From the NCBI RefSeq assembly GCF_000742835.1, contig NZ_CP008941.1, positions 682,001-746,000 of the forward strand: a DNA stretch of 64,000 nucleotides, read 5' to 3'. Positions 45,557 through 54,927 of this stretch are shown piece after piece. How positions within the stretch are numbered: position 1 is the stretch's first letter; each line of letters begins with the position of its first letter. The DNA comes from Candidatus Paracaedibacter acanthamoebae (GTDB lineage Bacteria > Pseudomonadota > Alphaproteobacteria > Paracaedibacterales > Paracaedibacteraceae). The notes beneath the pieces were generated by a model that had not been told where the DNA came from, ran no database searches, and was given only the letters and a program-made list of their open reading frames with translations. A program made the position numbers and the translations under genes.

Positions 45557-45789
45557 TTTTTAAAAACTAGCCCGCTTATCTAAGCGAACAAGAAAGAAGA
45601 ATATTTTTACAATCGCGCTATATAATCCCCCCTTTTCCCTTGGATTTAAAATCGCAAGGAAGAATTTTAAAGCTTCAAGGGAAAACTTTATAAATCAGGA
45701 ATAAGTGATACAGAGACTTATTGCAAAAAATTATTACTTTTTGATAGAATTAAAAAAGAAGGGTAATTTTGTGCAATAGAGTAGTATTT

Positions 45790-46197
45790 CTAGTGGGATT
45801 GAGACATACTTTTGAATCTCTTAACAATGTCTTGCCGCGTGGTATTGTAATCGATTGGCTCTTGAGTCAACCAATCCAATAAGGATATATCTTTGAGTTT
45901 TAAAGTAGCGACCATTTTTCTCCATTGACCTTCAATTTTCATACTTTCTTCTTTAGGCAGCCGAAAACTACGACCCGGGTATAAGTGACGCCCGTGCGTC
46001 CAGGTGACAACGCGTCCTTGACTTACCAGAACTAACCCTCTGAGACGGCCATAACGCTTTAAAAATGACCGCATTTTATCATCAATGACCCCCCAATGCC
46101 ATAATAAATGGCCGTAATCTTTAGGAATAAAACTATCACTTCCAATTAAAGCCAGGCGCTTATGCTGCAGCCATGAATTAATGTTGTGATTTTTCAT
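45790..46197 (-). CDS. Conserved-looking 135-aa protein, unknown function
   Basis: Basic, Trp-rich protein (MKNHNINSWLQHKRLALIGS, later RGLVLVSQGRVVTWTHGRHLYPGRSF). No family recognised. GGGGGG sits 4-9 bases before the ATG and only 9 bases separate it from the upstream HTH gene, so they form an operon. The final part (QDIVKRFKSM) is helical. A DNA-related role is suggested by its charge and partner only. Confidence 0.7.
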   Translation of the reverse strand: MKNHNINSWLQHKRLALIGSDSFIPKDYGHLLWHWGVIDDKMRSFLKRYGRLRGLVLVSQGRVVTWTHGRHLYPGRSFRLPKEESMKIEGQWRKMVATLKLKDISLLDWLTQEPIDYNTTRQDIVKRFKSMSQSH

Positions 46198-46206
46198 TAT
46201 TCCCCC

Positions 46207-46662
46207 CTATTCCGTTACTTCATCTAAATGGAATATAGGCTCGCCCTTAGAAAGGCGGATTTTGTTTGCTTCCATCAACACTTTGGCTAAAGCCACCTCA
46301 ATATTGTGAAATTTATAAATGGGCTTACAATCACGGTAACGGATCAAAAAATGAGGGTGGTTTTCCCCTAAATAACGTAAGACTTCATCAGCAGAAGTCC
46401 AATTGCATGGATTTCCATTAAAAGTAGTATCCAGTCGAACTGTCTTGGCAACAATAGCTCGGGGCGCTTTGCTATCGCCCGCATGACTTTGACGCTTTAA
46501 AACTGTATAATCTCGTTTGCTGCGAATTTTATACCGTGTAATGGCTTTGCTAACGCTAGATTCAGATCGCCCAAGCTCTATAGCAATAACCTTTTCTCTT
46601 TTGCCTTCAGCATAAGCCGCTTTAATGCATTCAATTTCAGCTGCGGTCCATGGTTTCTTCAT
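46207..46662 (-). CDS. SANT/Myb-like helix-turn-helix protein
   Basis: 151 aa. Residues 1-45 (WTAAEIECIKAAYAEGKR, then EKVIAIELGRSESSVSKAI) form a three-helix DNA-binding domain like the GcrA or SANT-type N-terminus. The middle is basic and Ser/Ala-rich, and the C-terminal half (WTSADEVLRYLGENHPHF) looks like a separate small domain. It is the first gene of a two-gene operon. A regulator is likely; its targets cannot be told. It is not GcrA proper, since the length and C-terminus differ. Confidence 0.7.
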   Translation of the reverse strand: MKKPWTAAEIECIKAAYAEGKREKVIAIELGRSESSVSKAITRYKIRSKRDYTVLKRQSHAGDSKAPRAIVAKTVRLDTTFNGNPCNWTSADEVLRYLGENHPHFLIRYRDCKPIYKFHNIEVALAKVLMEANKIRLSKGEPIFHLDEVTE

Positions 46663-47001
46663 AATATTCTCCGTTAGTTTTCTTGTCTGTGATAGATCTA
46701 GGAACTAAAAAAATAATTAAAAGACTGTTTTTTAGTGTTTTTTGCCCTTACCAGAAGAAAATCTAATTAGAAATATAGTTTTATATTATGGCTTACATTT
46801 TTTATTATGCTGGACTCAAAAATTAGGAATTAAGGATCAAAAATTAGATATCAGCTGGAAAATTTTATTAAAATTTCTTGACATTAAATCAGAACTAGCC
46901 TTGCTTTAAAAAAGAAGGCAATATAGGATCAAAAGAGGATTAGATTTATACTCATCCTTGATAATTATAAATCTCGACTGTTTGACTAAAGTGAGGAAAT
47001 T
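46663..47001. other. Divergent intergenic region between the HTH operon and ftsE
   Basis: Contains a perfect TTGACA at 46878 on the plus strand, but no matching -10 box at 16-18 bases (TTGCTT at 17). The rest is AT-rich with no supported gene. Confidence 0.4.
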
Positions 47002-47718
47002 TTGGTTATCCAACGCCGGCAGCCAATAGAAATTGTAAGATTCGACCAAGTTGGCCTTGTTTATCCCGGCGGGCATCGAGTTTTGCATGGCCTAAGCCAA
47101 TCCTTCAATGTTGGCTCTTTTACATTTCTGACAGGGGTATCAGGAGCCGGAAAAACATCTCTTTTAAAGTTGATGTATCGGGGTGTCCGATCAACTGAAG
47201 GGACAGTCCGTGTTTTTAGTAAAGATGTAAATCGTATCACCAATACAGAATTACCTCAGTATCGCCAACGTATTGGCATTGTCTTCCAAGATTGCAAACT
47301 GTTCTCTCACTTAAACGTCATTGACAATGTGGCACTAGCCTTAAAAGTTAGTGGTACTGATGTTAAAACAGCACGCACTCATGCTAAAGAATTACTGCAA
47401 TGGGTTGGTTTAGGGCAACACCTCTACGAAATGCCCTATACGTTATCAGACGGTCAAAAACAACGTGTGGCTATCGCCCGCGCCGTTATCACTCGTCCGT
47501 TGTTATTGTTAGCTGATGAACCGACAGGAAATCTTGACCATGAATCCGGCTACCGCTTGTTACGATTATTTGAAGAACTCAATAAAATCGGCACAACCGT
47601 TATCCTTGCCACCCACAATAAAGCATTAATTGCAGAATTCCCTTATCCCGAGGTTGAATTACATCAAGGTCGGCTAATTAGTGTCTCGAATCAATCCACA
47701 AAGGTAAGTCATGGCTAA
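47002..47718 (+). CDS. ftsE: Cell division ATP-binding protein FtsE
   Basis: ATPase of the FtsEX complex that gates periplasmic wall hydrolases during division. YPGGHRVLHGLS near residue 21 is the FtsE hallmark, followed by Walker A GVSGAGKTS near 46-54, signature [15 protein letters not shown] near 147-161 (Asp for the usual Gly) and Walker [15 protein letters not shown]. The start is TTG 47002 with GTGAGG 5 bases upstream; there is no in-frame ATG before the conserved domain. It overlaps ftsX by 8 bases. Confidence 0.95.
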   Translation: MVIQRRQPIEIVRFDQVGLVYPGGHRVLHGLSQSFNVGSFTFLTGVSGAGKTSLLKLMYRGVRSTEGTVRVFSKDVNRITNTELPQYRQRIGIVFQDCKLFSHLNVIDNVALALKVSGTDVKTARTHAKELLQWVGLGQHLYEMPYTLSDGQKQRVAIARAVITRPLLLLADEPTGNLDHESGYRLLRLFEELNKIGTTVILATHNKALIAEFPYPEVELHQGRLISVSNQSTKVSHG

Positions 47719-48592
47719 TAAAGTTGACATTGAAGAAGTCCCCATTACCAAGGATCCCATCACTCGATTAGTACCATGGATTATCGCGCTCCTTGTCTTT
47801 TTACTTTGCCTTGTTTTAACAGGTGCTTCCTCCATTGGGGTAGCCGTCCAACGCTGGCAAATTGGCATGAGCCACCGCATTAACATTGAAATTCCCTTAC
47901 AACATGAAATAGACCGTGATCGTATTACAGCGGCGGTGGCTCAATATCTCACCACTACCCCGGGTGTGAGCCATATTGATATTGCTGATAAAACCAAGCT
48001 CTATGGCTTATTTGGCGTCACACCCCAGCAAGCTGCTTTATACCCGGACTTTCCTTTACCCGTTATGATTGAAGCCAATCTTAATTCCGAAACTGGGGCA
48101 ACTGTTTCAGAAATTATCACCCAATTGCAGCAAGTTTCACCCGGCGTGCGAATTGAAGCCTATACACAGTGGCATGAGATGTTGTTGCTGTTACGGAAAA
48201 CTTTGCAGATTATTGGCTATATCTTTATAATGCTGATCGCAATTACTGTGATCATTATGATTTCTTTAATCACAAAAGCAGGCCTCTCAGCGCATCAAGA
48301 AAGCATTTCAATCTTGCGCCTCATCGGGGCAAGCAATGGTTATATTGCCAGCAAGTTCCAAAATCATGCCTTTAAGCTCAGTGTTCGGGGGGCTATTATT
48401 GGCTTTGGTTTAGCCTTACCCATCAGTTGGGTCTTTAATCTTTCAAGTGTTTATTTGGGTGTGCCAGACTTGCTGCGTCCCCAGATGGATCCGGTATTAA
48501 TGCTTGGAATGGTTATTGTTCCCTTATTTGTTGTTTTTCTGAGCGTTTGTGTCTCTCGGTTTGCAGTCTTACGAACCTTAAGTTCAGATTAA
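47711..48592 (+). CDS. ftsX: Cell division protein FtsX
   Basis: Membrane partner of FtsE. Four membrane helices: the first (IIALLVFLLCLVLTGASSIGV) near residues 23-43, then an extracytoplasmic domain to about 165, then three helices with SILRLIGASNGYIA between helices 2 and 3. 293 aa, typical. In alphaproteobacteria ftsEX is commonly followed by a DUF218 gene and plsC, as here. Confidence 0.94.
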   Translation: MANKVDIEEVPITKDPITRLVPWIIALLVFLLCLVLTGASSIGVAVQRWQIGMSHRINIEIPLQHEIDRDRITAAVAQYLTTTPGVSHIDIADKTKLYGLFGVTPQQAALYPDFPLPVMIEANLNSETGATVSEIITQLQQVSPGVRIEAYTQWHEMLLLLRKTLQIIGYIFIMLIAITVIIMISLITKAGLSAHQESISILRLIGASNGYIASKFQNHAFKLSVRGAIIGFGLALPISWVFNLSSVYLGVPDLLRPQMDPVLMLGMVIVPLFVVFLSVCVSRFAVLRTLSSD

Positions 48593-48596
48593 TATC

Positions 48597-49202
48597 ATGC
48601 AACGATTTTTGTTAAGCATGCTCACTTTAAGCTGTGTATGGTTTTGTGGATTTTTAGTTTTTGTCTACGGTATCCCCCAAAAACCTATCGATATAACAAC
48701 TAAAACAGATGCTATTGTCGTTTGGACGGGTGGGCCGTGCCGAATTACAACAGGCGTTGAACTTCTGCACCATGGATTAAGCGATAAGTTATTTGTGTCA
48801 GGTGTCGAAAAAGGTAAACCACAATTACTGAGTAAACAGTGTAATTCTTACCTCTCCCCTGAAACAGTTGAACAGCTTAGCAATAGAATTTCTTTGGGTT
48901 ACGCTGCCCTATCAACCATGGGTAATGCAATAGAAACATCCATTTGGGCGGAAAGAAATCAAATTCAGTCCGTCAGATTAGTGACGGCGGCCATTCATAT
49001 GCCGCGCTCTCTTGTAGAGTTCCATTTAGCAATGCCCCACCTGAAAGTTATTCCTCATTCTGTCAATGTAAAACAGTTTGATCATCGACGATGGTATGCC
49101 AGCTGGCCAGTTTTCTATAAAATTGCGCGGGAATATTCCAAATTCTTGTTTATTAAAATTGGCATTCGCCCCTGGTGGCGTGACAATATTTTAGATGAAT
49201 AA
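48597..49202 (+). CDS. YdcF/ElyC-like DUF218 protein
   Basis: 201 aa with one N-terminal membrane helix (LSMLTLSCVWFCGFLVFVYGI) and an exported DUF218 domain that starts DAIVVWTGGPCRITTGVELL. Later landmarks are GNAIETSIWAE and VTAAIHMPRSLVEF. Some members (ElyC, SanA) affect envelope integrity; the molecular role is not known. The ATG lies 4 bases after the ftsX stop. Confidence 0.9.
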   Translation: MQRFLLSMLTLSCVWFCGFLVFVYGIPQKPIDITTKTDAIVVWTGGPCRITTGVELLHHGLSDKLFVSGVEKGKPQLLSKQCNSYLSPETVEQLSNRISLGYAALSTMGNAIETSIWAERNQIQSVRLVTAAIHMPRSLVEFHLAMPHLKVIPHSVNVKQFDHRRWYASWPVFYKIAREYSKFLFIKIGIRPWWRDNILDE

Positions 49203-49251
49203 GTTGAATTAAGGTAGCTATAAAGACAAATAACAAATAAAGGATTTTTTT

Positions 49252-49959
49252 ATGGGAAAGCTAAGATCATTTTTATTCAACATATATTTTGTGATAGTTT
49301 CCACCCTATCAGCCTTGCTGGGCCTTCCATTTTTGTTAGGCAGCCGCAAGCTTTCTTTTGTCGTCCCTCAAGCCTGGGCGCGTCTTACAGCACTCGGAAC
49401 AAAATATATTCTAGGGCTAGATTATAAAGTAGAAGGACGCGAAAATCTGCCTACAGGACCGTGTGTCATCGCCTCAAAGCATCAATCAGCATGGGAAACT
49501 GTCATTTTTTGTGAAATCTTTCGCGGCTCTGTCTTTGTGGCAAAGCGAGAGCTTTTGTATCTGCCTCTCTTCAACTTTCATTTTTTGAAACAAAAAACAA
49601 TTATGCTGAATCGCAAACTTGGCGGACAAGCTAAAGCTGATTTAATTCGCCAAGCAGCGGAACGAGTCGCAGATGGCGATCGAATTATCATTTATCCAGA
49701 AGGAACACGCCGCCCGATTGGTGCAGAACCAAAATACAAGCAGGGCATTGGGGCCATATATATGCAATTGAATGTTCCCATTGTGCCAGTTGCTTTAAAT
49801 TCGGGGGCATTTTGGCCCCGTCGAGGCTTTCAGAAAAAAGCCGGAACAATTACGGTCAGTATCTTGCCTCCAATTACACCCGGCTTGACACAAAGTGAAT
49901 TTATGCAGACACTTGAAGAACGTATTGAAAGTAAAATGGTTGACTTAATTAAGGAGTAA
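49252..49959 (+). CDS. plsC: 1-acylglycerol-3-phosphate acyltransferase
   Basis: Makes phosphatidic acid at the inner membrane. The catalytic box is ASKHQSAWETV near residues 80-90 (His with Glu instead of the classic Asp, common in alphaproteobacterial PlsC). The phosphate-binding box is YPEGTRRP near 144-151 and later VPIVPVALNSG. One N-terminal membrane helix. 235 aa; AAGGA is 7 bases upstream. Confidence 0.94.
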   Translation: MGKLRSFLFNIYFVIVSTLSALLGLPFLLGSRKLSFVVPQAWARLTALGTKYILGLDYKVEGRENLPTGPCVIASKHQSAWETVIFCEIFRGSVFVAKRELLYLPLFNFHFLKQKTIMLNRKLGGQAKADLIRQAAERVADGDRIIIYPEGTRRPIGAEPKYKQGIGAIYMQLNVPIVPVALNSGAFWPRRGFQKKAGTITVSILPPITPGLTQSEFMQTLEERIESKMVDLIKE

Positions 49960-49963
49960 ATAA

Positions 49964-50791
49964 ATGCGTTTCGTTCGGAACCTTGGATTGCTTATCATTA
50001 TAATCGCACTTTCCTTAAAACTTACCGAACGATACGTTTTACAACCTAAATTAAATGACTTTATTGCCCAATATATCCAGGATCATAGGGATAAAGTAAG
50101 CATCCAAGCCATGGTTTTTGATAAGGATTCTCTAGCGTTTTCTGGAATAAAAATAGAGGGTGTCAATGATTCCTTTTCAATAACTGGGTCAATTAAACCC
50201 GTTATCTTGGGATGGCCTGGCATTAATACTAAACTAATCCCTGCCGGCAGTAACATTTGGAGCGCAAAACAAGTTGAGGGAAAGGTCAAGCTGGGGATTA
50301 AGAGCTTAAGTACTGATAAGGCTTTGGTTCAAGGTTTTAGGCTTCTTAACGCCCCTCACTTCATCATTCCCCAGACCTTAGTATCATTTACCTATGATTT
50401 GTCGACTAATTTAGTGAATCTAAGTATCGAGATTCCCCAAGTGGGCCCATCGCCAGCAGCTGGACAGATATTTGTTACCGGGATTATTAATCCAAAAGAT
50501 GGATATTCTGGGAAACTGTCGCTAAGAGTTGTTAACCCTGCCGCAGTTTTAAGTGATTTGGCCCAGGCTGATGTGCTTTCTAAGCAACAATTTTCCGCAA
50601 TTAATGGTCTTATAAAAGGAATGTCCAATAGCAAAGTTGAGATAACCTTACCTCTATCCCTTGAAAAAGGGGCACTCTATTTAGGCCCTATACGACTTTA
50701 CCCTAAATCATCACGTGATGACAATTTTGCCCGAATTGGCGAGGGGGTTATTAATAACCTTTTCCGTTCTTTTGGCAAAGTACCACTATAA
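49964..50791 (+). CDS. DUF2125-like envelope protein
   Basis: 275 aa with a short cytoplasmic end and one membrane helix (LGLLIIIIALSLKLTERYVL), then an all-beta exported domain (VFDKDSLAFSGIKIEGVNDS onward). The position after plsC and the domain make-up match the DUF2125 proteins of alphaproteobacteria, whose role is unknown. Its last 94 bases overlap the convergent methyltransferase gene. An alternative is an AsmA-like lipid-binding fold. Confidence 0.65.
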   Translation: MRFVRNLGLLIIIIALSLKLTERYVLQPKLNDFIAQYIQDHRDKVSIQAMVFDKDSLAFSGIKIEGVNDSFSITGSIKPVILGWPGINTKLIPAGSNIWSAKQVEGKVKLGIKSLSTDKALVQGFRLLNAPHFIIPQTLVSFTYDLSTNLVNLSIEIPQVGPSPAAGQIFVTGIINPKDGYSGKLSLRVVNPAAVLSDLAQADVLSKQQFSAINGLIKGMSNSKVEITLPLSLEKGALYLGPIRLYPKSSRDDNFARIGEGVINNLFRSFGKVPL

Positions 50792-51432
50792 ACCCGTTTC
50801 TTAACCTCAATCGCTACCACACCTGATAATTTCTCCGCGAACGTTTTATTCAAACTTTCAGCAATTGAAGCAGCAACGGTATTGTGCCAAAATTCGCTGG
50901 GTAGTATATATAGACTTCTGACTTTCTGACAAATCTCAAATTGATTTTCTTTAAGCAAGTAAGACAGCTGCCCCATACTATAGGGATTACCATGACCAAA
51001 GGGGGTATGATCCAGGCGCGACCATAAGCTCCGCCGATTGGGAACCATCACGATGGCCCGACCTTCGGGCGCTAACACCCGCCAAATCTCTCGAAGAAAG
51101 CTTCTGGGGTTTTGGCAAAATTCAAGGGAATGGAGCAGAAGCAGTCGATCAACACTATCATCCCCTAAAGGTAAATCTCCTTCCTCAGCCAGAGCGGTTA
51201 TATTTTTTCCTTTTAAAGGCCAATTCATTACTCCAATATGGGGGCTCATAAAAACGGCCATACGCTCTACTTTCAGAACCATGTCATTTAAAAATGGGAA
51301 AGGAAAGCCATGACAAATGAAGGTGTCGCATTTTACAGAGGGCCACAACTCCGTAATTGAGTTAGTTAGCCTATTCTGAACTTCCATACCAAGGGATGAG
51401 GCGTAAAATTTTAAGAGGTCAGAAATATCCAT
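50698..51432 (-). CDS. Class I SAM-dependent methyltransferase
   Basis: 244 aa. The type 11 methyltransferase half is seen at DLPLGDDSVDRLLLLHSLEF near residues 85-104 and REIWRVLAPEGRAIVMVPNR near 114-133. The SAM-binding glycine motif before it is degenerate. Such a protein is conserved in alphaproteobacteria. Its 3' end overlaps the opposite-strand DUF2125-like gene by 94 bases, so the two messages are partly antisense. Substrate unknown. Confidence 0.85.
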   Translation of the reverse strand: MDISDLLKFYASSLGMEVQNRLTNSITELWPSVKCDTFICHGFPFPFLNDMVLKVERMAVFMSPHIGVMNWPLKGKNITALAEEGDLPLGDDSVDRLLLLHSLEFCQNPRSFLREIWRVLAPEGRAIVMVPNRRSLWSRLDHTPFGHGNPYSMGQLSYLLKENQFEICQKVRSLYILPSEFWHNTVAASIAESLNKTFAEKLSGVVAIEVKKRVYSGTLPKERKRLLITPSPIRAKLSSRDDLG

Positions 51433-51544
51433 AATTACTCACCATGTCTGGGGAAAGCTGTTGTTAACGATTATGAATCTAATTGTTAGCAAAGGGTAAA
51501 TGTTTTTTAATATTATTTAAGGCCATCAATAAAAGCTTTAGATA

Positions 51545-52738
51545 ATGCGCTTTTTGAAAGATTATTTTTATATCATTACTCTCCTTTCTATTACAAATGA
51601 AACTGCCGCTGCGAAAATCCAGCCAAAGATAGCGACTCATCCTATTGCCAACACAATCCTAACACAATTCTCAGATGCTTATGGACGCAAATCTAAGAAG
51701 TATATTGCCCCTCTGATTATTAAATCAGTTGGCCCACACGCTCTTACATCCTTTTGTTCTAAAAAAATTAATGCCCTCGATGTTTATGTGACGTCCAAAA
51801 AGTTGACTCCTGAAGACTTAGTCTCTTGCAGCAACGAAGGGATTAACGATTTTATTGAATTAAGAATGGGGTTTGGAGCCATTATTGCCCTCGCCTCCCC
51901 TGAGCTTAATCTTAAAAATATTTCCCAGCAAGACCTCTATAAAATAGTCGCAAAATTTGATTATAAGAATGACATCACGATCCCCAATGCGACTCAGATT
52001 TGGCACGATGTATCCAAGAACGGAGATCTATTAACATCAGCTCCTATCCTTGTTTTTGTTCCCCGCAAAGCATCAAGTTTAAGAGATATTTTTGAAGATC
52101 GAATTCTTGCTTCCGGCTGTCAAACGCGGCCCGGAATTACAAAGATAAGATCAGAAAAACCCAAATTATACAAGGAGCTGTGTCTGGATAATCGATCTGA
52201 TAATGTATTGACTGAAGTCAATTTGTCGGATAAAGATTCCACTCCCTTAGCCCTATTGGCTAGAAAAAAAGGAATTATAACGTTTGCTCCTCCCTCAGCC
52301 CTCCTCCAGACTGAATTAGCAAAAAATCTGGTCGCTATTAATGGCTTTAAACCTACAATCGATATGATTAAAAGTGAAAAATATCCCCTTTCAGCACCCA
52401 TTTATTTATATGTTAAAGTTTCATCCCTTAAGGCTAGCCCTGGCTTGCGAAGTTTTTTAAAATACATTTATTCAATGCAAAATAAAGATCATTCAGCGCT
52501 GGATTCAAGTGGGTATATGCCCCCATCGCCTGAAGAAATGGCCGAGCAATTTCATCTGATCATGCAGGGAAAAGCTAATTACCGTTTAGACGAGCCAAAG
52601 CCAGCTGAAAATACCACTTTATCTCCTACAGCTTTGGAACCAAATTGGCCGGATACATCTCACGCTATGACCTTGAATAATGTCCATCAGAGCGTCGGTC
52701 CATCTGAACCACTCTCCTCTATTACTGAGCAGCCCTAA
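51545..52738 (+). CDS. PstS-like periplasmic binding protein
   Basis: 397 aa with a signal peptide (DYFYIITLLSITNETAAA). The chain follows the phosphate-binding PBP fold: HPIANTILTQFSDAY, IIKSVGPHALTSFC, LRMGFGAIIALASPELNLKNIS and YPLSAPIYLYVK, which correspond to conserved PstS blocks. The tail of about 70 residues is Pro/Ser/Thr-rich. No pst permease or ATPase is nearby, so it may be an orphan binding protein; similar orphans occur in Holosporales and Rickettsiales. Confidence 0.78.
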   Translation: MRFLKDYFYIITLLSITNETAAAKIQPKIATHPIANTILTQFSDAYGRKSKKYIAPLIIKSVGPHALTSFCSKKINALDVYVTSKKLTPEDLVSCSNEGINDFIELRMGFGAIIALASPELNLKNISQQDLYKIVAKFDYKNDITIPNATQIWHDVSKNGDLLTSAPILVFVPRKASSLRDIFEDRILASGCQTRPGITKIRSEKPKLYKELCLDNRSDNVLTEVNLSDKDSTPLALLARKKGIITFAPPSALLQTELAKNLVAINGFKPTIDMIKSEKYPLSAPIYLYVKVSSLKASPGLRSFLKYIYSMQNKDHSALDSSGYMPPSPEEMAEQFHLIMQGKANYRLDEPKPAENTTLSPTALEPNWPDTSHAMTLNNVHQSVGPSEPLSSITEQP

Positions 52739-52856
52739 ATCGACATCCCCCTCTAATTGATGAGTTATTTAGTGAAGTTGGGTTATAGAGGCTCTTATAC
52801 CTTTATCTCCCTCCTTATTAGCCTCTCATAGTTTTATATCAATCTCATATAAACAA

Positions 52857-52878
52857 AAGGACTGCTCTTGCAGTCCTT
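52857..52878 (-). terminator. Terminator of aroK (minus) or bidirectional
   Basis: Perfect 9-bp arms AAGGACTGC and GCAGTCCTT with loop TCTT. On the minus strand it is followed by TTTTGTTTA. Confidence 0.75.
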
Positions 52879-52922
52879 AATGATCAATAAAGAAGACCCC
52901 GACAAACTGCCGGAGTTAACTT

Positions 52923-53534
52923 TTAAATAGATTTTAAGACATAGTCTTTTGGAAAACGATCCCTAATATACTCAGCAAGAGACACAATAACACGATCAAC
53001 CGTTGTATTAGTCGGCTCATCAAAGGTATCAACAATAACATCGGCTGCTTCATAAACGGGGTAACGTTCATTAATTAACTGACTCAAAACGTCATGATGC
53101 GCTCCTGCATCCTCGAGCAAAGGGCGATCGGTGCGTCGAGACACCCGGGCCACAAGGGTATCAATATCAGCCTTCAACCAAACTGAAATGGCCTTTTGTT
53201 TAATAATATTCCGAGTCTTCTCTTCCATAAAAGATCCGCCACCCGTAGCCAAGACATGGGTTTGCTGATCCAGCAGACGATTGATCACACGGAATTCGCC
53301 CACGCGGAAAGCCTCTTCTCCGTAAACGTTGAAGATCTCCTTAATTGGACAACCAGCAGCGACTTCGACTTCGTGGTCTGAGTCAAAAAAATCAATCTCA
53401 AGACGCTTTGCTAAACGCCGACCGATACTTGTTTTACCGGCCCCCATTAGACCTACAAGAACAATTGTCTTAGGCGCGCGAAAGCTGAGTTGAGATGGAT
53501 TTACGAGATTAAATGCATGTGCTTCTTGTTTCAT
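52923..53534 (-). CDS. aroK: Shikimate kinase
   Basis: Phosphorylates shikimate at O3 in the aromatic pathway. ATP loop GLMGAGKTS is near residues 28-36, the shikimate-binding Asp in FDSDHEVE near 49-56 and GGG-containing ATGGGSFME near 96-104; the lid region RRTDRPLLED follows. 203 aa including a 20-residue N-terminal extension, common in alphaproteobacteria. aroB, usually next, is absent here. Confidence 0.95.
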   Translation of the reverse strand: MKQEAHAFNLVNPSQLSFRAPKTIVLVGLMGAGKTSIGRRLAKRLEIDFFDSDHEVEVAAGCPIKEIFNVYGEEAFRVGEFRVINRLLDQQTHVLATGGGSFMEEKTRNIIKQKAISVWLKADIDTLVARVSRRTDRPLLEDAGAHHDVLSQLINERYPVYEAADVIVDTFDEPTNTTVDRVIVSLAEYIRDRFPKDYVLKSI

Positions 53535-53580
53535 AATACGCTTATCTTAGTGAAAAATTAAAACTCCAACAACACAAAAA

Positions 53581-54927
53581 CTAAATTTTTGCTTTTTCTA
53601 ATACAGCTGCTCTGGCCGACCAAGTCATGGCAAAACAGATACAGGATAAAATAGCAGCTCCAATAAAGAAGATAAAACCAGCATTCCAGCCATAGTTATC
53701 AGCTAGCCAACCAACAATAATCCCACTTAAGGCGCTCCCAATATAGGCAAATGTGCCTGTTACACCGACGGCCATGCCGACAGTTTTCTTTGATGCAAAA
53801 TCCGCTGCGGCCACACCCACAAGAACCTGAGGCCCGTAGACAAAGAAACCAACAAAAATCATAGCGATAGCATTCATATAATGATGCCCCGCTGGAATGG
53901 TCCAAAAATAAATTAAGGCAAATACCAAGGCAACCATAAAGAAAAAGCTCACAGGGCCCCGGCGCCCTTTAAAGACCTTATCTGACAGCCACCCTGCTGT
54001 AATTCCACCAATCATACCAGCAATATCAAAGGCTGCAACCTGTAACCCTGAGGTAACAAATTCGGCGCCCTTACTTTCCTTAAGAAATGTCGGAGCCCAG
54101 GTTAGAACGCCCATTCGAACAATATATAAAAACATATTCCCCAAACACACATACCACAGATTTCTACTCTGAACTAAAGTGCGAATGACGGCAAGAAAAC
54201 TTACATCACTATCATCATTATCATTTTCTTCTTCCCGCGAAATCAACTTACGATGCACCTCAATTGATTCTAACCCTAATGATTGGGGTGTATCGCGTAA
54301 ACGCTCATACAAAAAGCATCCTATCATTAAGGAAAAAAATGCCGGCAGGATAAATAAGCTTTGCCACCCATACAAGGGGATAATAAAACCAGAAAGAACG
54401 GCTATAATGGCTCCACCAACTTGATGAGACACATTGGCAATTCCCCAAACAGTTCCAAGTTCGGTGGGGGAAAACCATCGTGGCAATAACTTAGCAACAG
54501 GCGGCCACCCCATGGATTGAACCCACGCATTCAACGCCCACAAAACTGTGAAAAACCAATAGCCACTCCCAAAGCCCATTAACAAACAGGTCAAAGCCGA
54601 TCCCAAGAGGCCTAAACTCATAAATTTACGAGCATTTGACCGATCGCTGATATAACCATTTAAAAATTTACCAATCCCATAGACAACCTGCCATACAGCG
54701 GCAATGTATCCGAGCTCAGTACGCGTATAACCATACTCATCCACAAGAACTGGTAAAGCAAAATTAAAATTCTGGCGCACGAGATAGAAAGCAGCATACC
54801 CAAATGTTAGGGAATACAAAATACGAATCTGCCAGTAACGATATAACTGATCATTTTTTGTTTTGTGTTCAATAACTTGAACCTCAGAATCAATAATCTG
54901 ATCCGTCATGTGTGTCGTTTGGGTCAT
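53581..54927 (-). CDS. OPA-family organophosphate:phosphate antiporter-like MFS permease
   Basis: 448 aa, twelve predicted helices. The first helices carry YWQIRILYSLTFGYAAFYLV and the signature NFALPVLVDEYGYTRTELG and GKFLNGYISDRSNARKFMSLG typical of the GlpT/UhpT/UhpC group. Members exchange glycerol-3-phosphate or hexose phosphates for phosphate. In an intracellular bacterium this would take host sugar phosphates, but the substrate is not readable. ATG 54927 or the Met seven residues later may be the start. Confidence 0.88.
   Translation of the reverse strand: MTQTTHMTDQIIDSEVQVIEHKTKNDQLYRYWQIRILYSLTFGYAAFYLVRQNFNFALPVLVDEYGYTRTELGYIAAVWQVVYGIGKFLNGYISDRSNARKFMSLGLLGSALTCLLMGFGSGYWFFTVLWALNAWVQSMGWPPVAKLLPRWFSPTELGTVWGIANVSHQVGGAIIAVLSGFIIPLYGWQSLFILPAFFSLMIGCFLYERLRDTPQSLGLESIEVHRKLISREEENDNDDSDVSFLAVIRTLVQSRNLWYVCLGNMFLYIVRMGVLTWAPTFLKESKGAEFVTSGLQVAAFDIAGMIGGITAGWLSDKVFKGRRGPVSFFFMVALVFALIYFWTIPAGHHYMNAIAMIFVGFFVYGPQVLVGVAAADFASKKTVGMAVGVTGTFAYIGSALSGIIVGWLADNYGWNAGFIFFIGAAILSCICFAMTWSARAAVLEKAKI

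Noticed and set aside
46878-46906. Perfect TTGACA upstream of ftsE
   Set aside because: No acceptable -10 box at 16-18 bases; only TTGCTT is found, so I did not call a promoter.
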